Positions 1-4,000 of a DNA stretch of 37,832 nt are shown piece after piece. Origin of the DNA: a virus; IMG/VR virus record IMGVR_UViG_3300030380_002584, positions 6,275 through 44,106 of that record. One strand, given 5' to 3'. Each line of letters opens with the position of its first letter. Positions within the stretch are counted from its first letter, which is position 1. The notes beneath the pieces are model-generated. The model saw only the letters and a program-made list of their open reading frames with translations. It made no database searches and had not been told where the DNA came from. The translations under genes were made by a program, and so were the position numbers.

Positions 1-3
1 GCA

Positions 4-780
4 TTACAATACACCTCTGTTGTTTAGTCGTTTGCTAATGTTCTTTGCAATACGTTTCGCACCTTGTTTGTTTGGCTCTATCTCGTTGTAATAACAAGTA
101 GTTCCCATAAAGTTGCGTAAGTCAAGAACATCAAACGTTTGTCCAATGTTGTCGTGTCTGTTTTGATAATCGTTAGCTAGTCTGTACAATCTGTCGTTCC
201 ACATAGAAACAATAGAGTGTGCAACATTATCAACACCATCAAAACGTTGTGGGTTAAAAGCTAAGTTACCATCATAACAAGTAAGCAATAAGAAGTATCT
301 TCTACTCTTACGTAGTTGGTGCAACATGGTTTCGTATGCGAACATAAGTTTGTCTAACTCTGTGTTCATCAATCCCATTGTCATATTGTTGTCATCAGAT
401 ACAGTTAGCAAGTTTATCTTATCTAGTAAGTCGTTACCACCTGCACTAATCACAACGTTATTACCAACAACTTTGCTTACGTTGTCAATGCAATCATAGA
501 TAGTAAATCCATCTACACTTTGGTCGTTTATTCTCGCCATGTATGTAGGGTTTGCGTGATACTCTGCGAAGTATTCTACAGTACCTTTACCTGTTCCTGT
601 ATATGCTTTGCAATCAATAACACTGTCGCCAATAAAAGTTATATCGGCTTTGTTATTTACTTTCCTATGATTAAACGTGTATGGTTTTGTAAATGAAGTT
701 TGTACTACTGGCTCTTTACCGAAGTCAAACTGTTCATCAACAAACCAACTGTTGTCTATATCATCTATTCCTTTAGACAT
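4..780 (-). CDS. SGNH-hydrolase-like protein, probable pseudoenzyme
   Basis: A 258-residue protein with the layout of the SGNH/GDSL hydrolase family (esterases and lipases acting on acyl or carbohydrate esters). Seen: block I as IGDSV (nucleophile Ser53), a Gly in the block II position (near residue 91) and block III as SAGGND (residues 112-117). The last block, normally DxxHPN with the catalytic Asp and His, reads NEIEPN at 232-237, so both residues of the dyad are replaced (Asp to Asn, His to Glu). The ATG is preceded by AGAAAGGA at 785-792. There is no signal peptide or membrane segment. It is transcribed away from the late genes, downstream of a hairpin array at 832-1024. Fold assignment is fairly safe; enzymatic activity is doubtful, and a binding or structural role is possible. 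Confidence 0.7.
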   Translation of the reverse strand: MSKGIDDIDNSWFVDEQFDFGKEPVVQTSFTKPYTFNHRKVNNKADITFIGDSVIDCKAYTGTGKGTVEYFAEYHANPTYMARINDQSVDGFTIYDCIDNVSKVVGNNVVISAGGNDLLDKINLLTVSDDNNMTMGLMNTELDKLMFAYETMLHQLRKSRRYFLLLTCYDGNLAFNPQRFDGVDNVAHSIVSMWNDRLYRLANDYQNRHDNIGQTFDVLDLRNFMGTTCYYNEIEPNKQGAKRIAKNISKRLNNRGVL

Positions 781-802
781 AATTTCCTTTCTGTCAATAT
801 GT

Positions 803-811
803 ATTGTAGCA
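803..811 (-). promoter_or_regulatory. possible extended -10 element for the SGNH-like gene
   Basis: Read on the minus strand this is TGCTACAAT, an extended -10 (TGn plus TACAAT) whose -10 hexamer ends 22 nt before the ATG at 780. No convincing -35 is visible. It lies just downstream of the U-run that ends the hairpin array, so the gene may have its own promoter as well as readthrough. Confidence 0.35.
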
Positions 812-831
812 TATTGTAAATATATATCTAC

Positions 832-899
832 AAAAAAAACTATCTAGTTTTCGGTAGTTCAAAACAGGGCATTGAAAAGAACTCTTACTAACTAGATAG
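832..899 (-). terminator. possible intrinsic terminator closing the hairpin array
   Basis: On the minus strand the stem arms at 899-890 and 849-840 (10 bp, AT-rich, 40-nt loop) run straight into eight T at 839-832. The U-run is strong, but the loop is long and the stem weak in G+C, so termination efficiency is uncertain. It lies 52 nt before the start codon of the SGNH-like gene, a position suited to attenuation. Confidence 0.4.
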
Positions 900-1024
900 C
901 TTGTAACACACAACTATCCAACCATTTGCTTTCGTTCCATTTGTGGAATTTTGCTATGTGCTACAAGCTACCTACACTATTCATACGTACATATGAAGTA
1001 AAGGGCTACAGCGTGTAAGTAGCT
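832..1024 (-). ncRNA. candidate structured RNA: three tandem nested hairpins
   Basis: Three long inverted repeats follow one another with no gene: 840-849/890-899 (10 bp perfect), 897-910/957-970 (13 of 14 paired) and 966-977/1013-1024 (11 of 12 paired). Each encloses a smaller hairpin: 858-862/872-876, 935-939/944-948 (TTCCA..TGGAA) and 980-985/992-997 (TTCATA..TATGAA). Neighbouring long stems share TAGCT/AGCTA bases at 897-900 and 966-970, so adjacent stems compete and could switch. On the minus strand the last stem is followed at once by eight U (839-832), as in an intrinsic terminator. It sits between two minus-strand genes, so it could be a free small RNA, a leader that controls the SGNH-like gene, or a DNA element. 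No known RNA family is recognised. Confidence 0.45.
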
Positions 1025-1050
1025 AATAATTTACATTATCATATCTGTAA

Positions 1051-1224
1051 TTATATGTTGTCTTTTTCTCTAACTTTTTTTAGTCTTATATCTTTTATAA
1101 TTTTATCTGCTTTACGCAAAAGTAAATAATGTTCTGTCCAACTAGCTAACCAGTTAGCAATAGTTAATGCACCTACTAGATACACAGGCAACAGTAACCA
1201 AAAGTATATTTCTAATGTACTCAT
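1051..1224 (-). CDS. small single-span membrane protein
   Basis: A 57-residue protein, not recognised. Residues 5-28 (EIYFWLLLPVYLVGALTIAN and onward) form one hydrophobic segment; the rest is a positively charged helix rich in Lys/Arg (KADKIIKDIRLKK), which predicts an inner-membrane protein with a cytoplasmic C-terminus. The start at 1224 is chosen over an upstream ATG at 1254 because GGAAAGGAAAC lies just before it. The longer form would add ten residues (MLTCKKGKET) that overlap this ribosome-binding site. It is followed by the hairpin array. Small membrane proteins in phage early regions often act in exclusion or host takeover, but nothing here shows which. Confidence 0.55.
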   Translation of the reverse strand: MSTLEIYFWLLLPVYLVGALTIANWLASWTEHYLLLRKADKIIKDIRLKKVREKDNI

Positions 1225-1333
1225 TGTTTCCTTTCCTTTCTTACACGTTAGCACACTCTTTATTTTAAGTAAGCAGTTGTTTACATATAATCACACATCA
1301 GGTACTCTTAATTATAAGAAACGAAAGGCAGAT

Positions 1334-1495
1334 ATGATTTGCACAATTTGTGGTCAGGTTATCAGGAACGTTGATGACAGGCACAATGCAGAGCCAGTAG
1401 CAAGTGGTGTGTGTTGTAACTGGTGTAACTATACAAAAGTTATTCCTAGTAGATTAGAACAACATAAGCATTTGATAGATACAATTAATTTGTAA
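1334..1495 (+). CDS. small zinc-ribbon protein (NAEPVA..CCNWCN type)
   Basis: A 53-residue protein with two metal-binding knuckles: CTIC at residues 3-6 and CCNWC at 27-31. The segment RHNAEPVASGVCCNWCN followed by KVIPSRL matches a small zinc-ribbon family common in phage genomes (N-A-x-P-V, G-x-CC-x-x-CN, VIPxR), recognised from memory. It may bind a nucleic acid or a protein partner; its role is unknown. The ATG at 1334 follows GAAAGG at 1324-1329; an in-frame ATG at 1277 would add 19 residues without family resemblance. It is divergent from the minus-strand gene ending upstream, so the 1225-1333 gap must hold promoters for both directions. Confidence 0.7.
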   Translation: MICTICGQVIRNVDDRHNAEPVASGVCCNWCNYTKVIPSRLEQHKHLIDTINL

Positions 1496-1535
1496 ATAGA
1501 TGTTGCATAAAACTACAGGGTGGTAATATAGTTTT

Positions 1536-1685
1536 ATGAGTAGATACACATTGACCAAAACACAGGTTAATAACAGGCAAGAATTAGTTTGTATGGATAT
1601 TAATTCTGTAGTCGTTTCCACAGGAAACAGTAAAAGGAACTCAAAGGATAGGTTTTGGGGTGTGTATCTTACTCAATCAATTTAG
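1536..1685 (+). CDS. hypothetical 49-residue protein
   Basis: An ATG-to-TAG frame encoding 49 residues, basic and polar, with one Cys (residue 19), no membrane segment and no recognised motif; it ends in WGVYLTQSI. Its ribosome-binding site is weak (CAGGGTGG about 12 nt upstream). It fits the spacing of the surrounding run of small plus-strand genes, and its stop codon lies inside the repeated leader used by the next gene. It could be a chance frame; support is positional only. Confidence 0.4.
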   Translation: MSRYTLTKTQVNNRQELVCMDINSVVVSTGNSKRNSKDRFWGVYLTQSI

Positions 1686-1829
1686 AAAGGTTGGTTAGAA
1701 ATGGAAAAAGAAATGTTAAAAGCAATTACTAAATTACTAGATATAGATACAGAGTTAGATATATTAAAAGGCGAAACATTTATGTATTTAACAGAAGTAA
1801 TGGAACAGTTAGAAAGAAAGGTTGGTTAG
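1684..1829 (+). repeat. 15-bp direct repeat used as ribosome-binding leader
   Basis: AGAAAGGTTGGTTAG occurs at 1684-1698 and again at 1815-1829, each time 2 nt before an ATG (1701 and 1832) and each time including a stop codon of the gene before. The duplicated leader supports both small genes being translated and suggests that this stretch grew by tandem duplication. Confidence 0.75.
1701..1829 (+). CDS. hypothetical 42-residue acidic helical protein
   Basis: A 42-residue protein of mixed Glu/Lys helix (MEKEMLKAITKLLDIDTELD at the start) with heptad-like Leu/Ile spacing and no Cys or membrane segment. It is unrecognised. The ATG sits 2 nt after the leader AGAAAGGTTGGTTAG, which is repeated before the next gene, so the two are probably expressed alike. 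Its stop lies 2 nt before that gene's start. Confidence 0.55.
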   Translation: MEKEMLKAITKLLDIDTELDILKGETFMYLTEVMEQLERKVG

Positions 1830-1831
1830 TA

Positions 1832-2113
1832 ATGAGTAAGCAAGGTCATAGTCAAGAACAGATTGACAGGAAGTTACATTTTATTGATAATCTTAATGAG
1901 GAAATATTAAGGTTAAAAAATGTTAAATCTCTTTACGAGCAGGATAAAAAATTAATGAAAGGTTTTGTTGGTAAGTATCACGATACAGATATTCTTAAAA
2001 ACAATATTCAAATTTATGAACATCAAGTTAGGATATTGGAAAGCGAATTGTTGATTGATAAGTTACGCAAACAGAATTACAAGATTAAGGCACAACACGA
2101 TTTGTTAGTTTAA
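1832..2113 (+). CDS. hypothetical coiled-coil protein
   Basis: A 93-residue, very charged protein that is helical throughout. Residues 9-45 and 55-90 carry heptad-like hydrophobics typical of an antiparallel coiled coil or helical hairpin. No enzyme motif or zinc ligands are seen. The start follows the repeated leader AGAAAGGTTGGTTAG at 1815-1829. It is the last gene of the small plus-strand cluster and is followed at 2136 by an intrinsic terminator. Function unknown; small coiled-coil proteins in this position often bind host proteins, but that is a guess. Confidence 0.65.
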   Translation: MSKQGHSQEQIDRKLHFIDNLNEEILRLKNVKSLYEQDKKLMKGFVGKYHDTDILKNNIQIYEHQVRILESELLIDKLRKQNYKIKAQHDLLV

Positions 2114-2135
2114 TCACCTAACTAACCGAAGGGAA

Positions 2136-2172
2136 GGCATCTGTTTGCGAGAGCAGGTGTCTTTTCTTTTTG
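2136..2172 (+). terminator. intrinsic terminator after the small early genes
   Basis: GGCATCTG (2136-2143) pairs with CAGGTGTC (2154-2161) as 8 bp including two G-U pairs, with a 10-nt loop, followed by TTTTCTTTTT. It lies 23 bp after the stop of the coiled-coil gene and separates that cluster from the gene-free region. Confidence 0.7.
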
Positions 2173-2269
2173 TCCTTCGTTTGTTTGCATCTCCTTCACA
2201 CTTTACAAGCAGGTAATCCTTCAGAGAACTAAGTTAACTATATATCCCCAGTATTAAAACAAAAGGGGT

Positions 2270-2320
2270 ACACAACATCTAGTATGTCTACAGAACACAC
2301 ACACAACATATAGTGTCTAC
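2270..2320 (+). repeat. imperfect direct repeat pair
   Basis: ACACAACATCTAGT followed by ATGTCTAC at 2270-2291, and ACACAACATATAGTGTCTAC at 2301-2320: the same block with one substitution and a 2-bp length difference, 31 bp apart. Such repeats resemble iterons, but two copies are few. Confidence 0.6.
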
Positions 2321-2439
2321 TACATAATGCATTAGGTCTATGTCGCACACAGGCAATATTGTACACGCTTTCACATAGGGGGGTTAAATGTGGGGGGCGC
2401 TTATGTATTGTGTATACCCTTTAAAAATATGCTGTTAAG

Positions 2440-2483
2440 TATGGTACTAAATGTAGTGGTACTATATATAGTGGTGTACCATA
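2440..2483. repeat. inverted repeat enclosing repeated TAGTGGTac units
   Basis: TATGGTAC (2440-2447) and GTACCATA (2476-2483) are perfect 8-bp inverted arms. Between and into them run TAGTGGTAC (2454-2462) and TAGTGGTGTAC (2469-2479), direct repeats 15 bp apart. The mix of direct and inverted copies suggests a protein-binding site read on both strands. Confidence 0.6.
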
Positions 2484-2497
2484 ATAGCTAGTAAAGT

Positions 2498-2525
2498 GTG
2501 TTTTTTTTATGTTAGTGTTTTTTTT
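2498..2525 (+). repeat. tandem GTG(T)8 repeat
   Basis: GTGTTTTTTTT occurs at 2498-2508 and exactly again at 2515-2525, 17 bp apart. The second copy is flanked by GTTAG/CTAAC (2511-2515 and 2529-2533). It may be an easily melted element. Confidence 0.6.
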
Positions 2526-2532
2526 AAGCTAA

Positions 2533-2548
2533 CTTGCTTATAAGTAAG
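2533..2548. repeat. 16-bp near-palindrome
   Basis: CTTGCTTATAAGTAAG is symmetrical except at one base pair (positions 4 and 13), with a perfect 8-bp core CTTATAAG. It looks like an operator for a dimeric regulator or part of an origin. Confidence 0.5.
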
Positions 2549-2661
2549 TAAACATAGAGAGTACAGCTAACCCTGTGTCATCCCTCCCAAAACCGATAAC
2601 AAATCTATTTATGACTTATTTTAATATATGAAGTAATGGGCTTTAACCCCAGTTACCATGG

Positions 2662-2717
2662 TCCTGCTAGTCCACTTTATTGATGTTTTTATCAAGAATC
2701 CTTTTCTAAAAGCAGGA
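2662..2717. repeat. long hairpin with nested hairpin
   Basis: TCCTGCT (2662-2668) and AGCAGGA (2711-2717) form a perfect 7-bp stem; inside, TTGAT (2680-2684) pairs with ATCAA (2691-2695) across GTTTTT. Just upstream TGGG..CCCA around 2637-2651 could form a further small hairpin. Confidence 0.5.
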
Positions 2718-2743
2718 AGAATCCCCTGATTGTTTGTTAACTG

Positions 2744-2795
2744 TATCACATAAATTATTTAATTACAAGTTTCACTAACTAGCAACTATGTGATA
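2744..2795. repeat. 9-bp perfect inverted repeat
   Basis: TATCACATA (2744-2752) and TATGTGATA (2787-2795) are exact reverse complements 34 bp apart. The right arm runs into a second GTGATAT copy (2790-2804 holds GTGATAT twice). Such spacing suits looping by a bound protein. Confidence 0.55.
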
Positions 2796-2848
2796 TAGTG
2801 ATATTGGGTTTTATGATTTCTTTATTCATTAGCCCTCCTTTCTGATTG

Positions 2849-2884
2849 ACAGCAACTTCCCTCTAGCAATAGAGGGTTTGCTGT
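2849..2884. repeat. strong compound hairpin
   Basis: Outer arms ACAGCAA (2849-2855) and TTGCTGT (2878-2884) plus inner arms CCCTCT (2859-2864) and AGAGGG (2871-2876) make a 13-bp stem with a small asymmetric bulge and the loop AGCAAT. This is the strongest secondary structure in the gene-free region. It lacks a following U-run, so it is not a standard terminator. Confidence 0.7.
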
Positions 2885-2903
2885 ATAGACAACCCTTAAA
2901 TAC

Positions 2904-2991
2904 AAAAAAATTTTTTTACGCACAGCTAGTTGGGGGGGAAGCTATACTAGCAACAGCACAAGAAAGTCTTGTGTATATGTAGAAATACATA
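2904..2991. repeat. row of four short perfect dyads with a G7 loop
   Basis: In order: A7T7 palindrome (2904-2917); GCTAGT/ACTAGC (2925-2930/2946-2951) whose 15-nt loop holds GGGGGGG (2932-2938); CACAAGA/TCTTGTG (2957-2963/2967-2973) with a 3-nt loop; TATGTA/TACATA (2976-2981/2986-2991) closing a GAAA tetraloop. A further AGATT/AATCT pair lies at 3021-3034. Each is perfect, and they are spaced by a few bases only. Confidence 0.65.
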
Positions 2992-3091
2992 GAAAAGAGA
3001 AAGCAGCTTTAAATCATATAAGATTTTGTAATCTAGTGGATTTGAGTAGATTCTTTTTTTTTCATAACAGTTTGGACAACTGTACGTGCAG

Positions 3092-3114
3092 AACCTCACT
3101 TCGGTGAGGTTTTG
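3092..3114 (+). terminator. UUCG-capped terminator hairpin
   Basis: AACCTCAC (3092-3099), loop TTCG (3100-3103), GTGAGGTT (3104-3111) and then TTG: a perfect 8-bp stem with the very stable UUCG tetraloop. The U-run is short (TTTT counting the stem end). It lies directly before the -10 element at 3115 and probably insulates the late operon from upstream transcription. Confidence 0.7.
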
Positions 3115-3123
3115 TGGTATAGT
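3115..3123 (+). promoter_or_regulatory. extended -10 promoter element for the late operon
   Basis: TGGTATAGT: a TGn extension plus TATAGT, 27 bp before the first ATG of the basic mini-gene train (3151). The same TGnTATART pattern recurs near 24214, 26064 and 33738. No good -35 is visible because that position falls in the terminator stem. Confidence 0.5.
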
Positions 3124-3150
3124 AATGGCATAGCAACAACAGGAGAAATA

Positions 3151-3222
3151 ATGCCTAACAAACCAGGTAAAAAGAAAAAAAGATACTCTGCAAAACGCAA
3201 GAGTAAAAAAATGGGATATTAA
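3151..3222 (+). CDS. 23-residue lysine-rich mini-protein
   Basis: Encodes MPNKPGKKKKRYSAKRKSKK followed by MGY: 12 of 23 residues are Lys or Arg. An AGGAG at 3141-3145 sits 5 nt before the ATG, the best ribosome-binding site of the train. Its stop overlaps the next start as TAATG, so the two are translationally coupled. Such peptides may bind DNA or RNA in packaging or capsid filling, but no family function is known to me. Confidence 0.6.
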   Translation: MPNKPGKKKKRYSAKRKSKKMGY

Positions 3223-3332
3223 TGTTAAGTCCTAAACAAAAAAAAATAGCTAAAAAAGCACCACCATTTAACAGAATTACTGGTGCAGATTTTAAAAAAT
3301 TAAGAGATAGTAAAAGAAGAAAAAAAATATAA
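3222..3332 (+). CDS. 36-residue basic mini-protein (SPKQKKIA..ITGADF type)
   Basis: Encodes a 36-residue basic protein with the segment LSPKQKKIAKKAPP, then NRITGADFKKLR and a C-terminal KRRKKI. The pattern PKQKKIA..P..ITGADF is one I recognise from small proteins near the terminase of marine phages; function unknown. It starts on the last base of the previous stop (TAATG) with no separate ribosome-binding site, and its own stop overlaps the next start the same way. Confidence 0.7.
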   Translation: MLSPKQKKIAKKAPPFNRITGADFKKLRDSKRRKKI

Positions 3333-3589
3333 TGGCAACATACCAAGGTAAATCTGTATCTTTAAATTCTCCACGTGCAATTAAAAAAGGTGAACCTGGT
3401 TATGGTCGTAAAAAATCTGTAGTGTATGTTAAGGATGGCGACAAAGTTAAAAAAGTAATGTTCGGTGACCCTAACATGAAAATAAGAAAAGGTAATGCTG
3501 CTGCACGTAAATCGTTTCGTGCTAGACACAAATGTGATACTGCAACAGATAAAACTACACCAAGGTATTGGAGTTGTAAAGCATGGTAA
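3332..3589 (+). CDS. conserved basic phage protein (FGDPNM..KSFRARH..YWSCK type)
   Basis: An 85-residue basic protein. The C-terminal half FGDPNMKIRKGN, then KSFRARHKCD and TTPRYWSCKAW is a hallmark of a widespread small phage family found near portal or terminase genes (from memory); its function is not known to me. Two Cys (in HKCD and WSCK) with nearby His could bind a metal. The N-terminus is a beta-rich basic segment. It is coupled by TAATG to the gene before and overlaps the gene after by 7 nt. Abundant basic proteins here may be virion or packaging factors. Confidence 0.8.
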   Translation: MATYQGKSVSLNSPRAIKKGEPGYGRKKSVVYVKDGDKVKKVMFGDPNMKIRKGNAAARKSFRARHKCDTATDKTTPRYWSCKAW

Positions 3590-3759
3590 AAGTTAAAGGT
3601 GTTGATGTTTCTAGTCTTACAAAAAGACAGCAACAGTCAATGAAAAAACATTCTAAGCACCATACAAAAAAACATATACAATACATGACCAACTCTATGA
3701 AAAGAGGTAGTACCTTTACTAAAGCACATAAAAATGCACAAAAGAAAGTAGGTAAATAA
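3583..3759 (+). CDS. conserved basic protein (HHTKKHIQYM..FTKAHKNAQKKVGK type)
   Basis: A 58-residue protein rich in Lys and His. The layout SLTKRQQQSMKKHSKHHTKK, then HIQYM and a C-terminal FTKAHKNAQKKVGK matches a small phage family that I recognise only as conserved and uncharacterised. It starts inside the stop region of the previous gene (ATGGTAA) and ends in TAATG with the next gene. It is predicted to be two short helices, with no membrane segment. Confidence 0.75.
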   Translation: MVKVKGVDVSSLTKRQQQSMKKHSKHHTKKHIQYMTNSMKRGSTFTKAHKNAQKKVGK

Positions 3760-3902
3760 TGGCTAGAAAAGGTCTTTATTACAATATAAATAAAAGGAAA
3801 AAAGCAGGAACAAGTAGGTCAAAAAAGAATTCTACAATTAGTCCTAAAGCATATGCAAATATGAAAGCTGGATTTCCTAAAAAGAAAAAACGTAAAAAGT
3901 AA
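3759..3902 (+). CDS. conserved basic protein (KGLYYNINKRKKAG type)
   Basis: A 47-residue, extremely basic protein that begins MARKGLYYNINKRKKAGTSR. Close relatives in many phages read KGLYANINAKRKRIKAGSG (from memory), so this is a divergent member of a very common, uncharacterised small phage family. Its tail is KKKKRKK. It starts on the TAATG overlap with the previous gene. It may bind DNA or RNA electrostatically. Confidence 0.75.
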   Translation: MARKGLYYNINKRKKAGTSRSKKNSTISPKAYANMKAGFPKKKKRKK

Positions 3903-3904
3903 TT

Positions 3905-4000
3905 TTGATAGACATACCATGTCCTAAGTGTGGGGTGGTATTAAAACCAAAGGATAATATGAGGTGCAAGAACAAAGAGTGTGATGGCTACAACAAATAA
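3905..4000 (+). CDS. 31-residue zinc-ribbon mini-protein with TTG start
   Basis: A frame from TTG at 3905 encodes 31 residues with CPKC at 6-9 and a second pair C21/C26 (MRCKNKECDG), a plausible four-Cys zinc ribbon. The four well-spaced Cys in so short a frame argue against chance. There is no ATG upstream of the first Cys pair and the ribosome-binding site is weak, so the start is uncertain. It overlaps the start of the terminase by 17 nt. Confidence 0.5.
   Translation: MIDIPCPKCGVVLKPKDNMRCKNKECDGYNK

Larger units (their letters stand above)
2173..3114. other. gene-free region dense in repeats and hairpins (candidate packaging/replication site)
   Basis: About 940 bp with no credible gene on either strand. 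It contains three pairs of direct repeats (2270-2525), two G6 runs at 2378-2383 and 2392-2397, a G7 run at 2932-2938, a near-palindrome at 2533-2548, several long inverted repeats (2662-2717, 2744-2795, 2849-2884) and a row of short hairpins to 2991. It lies just upstream of the terminase operon, where phages usually keep cos or pac, and between the early-type small genes and the late operon, where an origin would also fit. The sequence does not decide between these. Confidence 0.55.

Noticed and set aside
838-1030. A tRNA or degenerate tRNA in the hairpin array
   Set aside because: The middle hairpin spans 74 nt, but its outer stem is 14 bp, with no D-arm, anticodon arm or T-arm in the right places; GTTCAAAAC at 857-865 has no T-stem.
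1263-1291. Sigma-70 promoter with TATAAT at 1286-1291 for the zinc-ribbon gene
   Set aside because: The -10 is perfect but the -35 position (TTTTAA) is poor and there is no TGn; kept as a possibility only.
2240-2550. CRISPR array
   Set aside because: The repeats occur only twice each, are 11-22 bp, differ from one another and have no uniform spacers.
3155-3346. Antisense hydrophobic frame opposite the basic mini-genes
   Set aside because: Poly-Lys codons read backward give Phe/Leu; the sense frames have ribosome-binding sites, TAATG coupling and known families.
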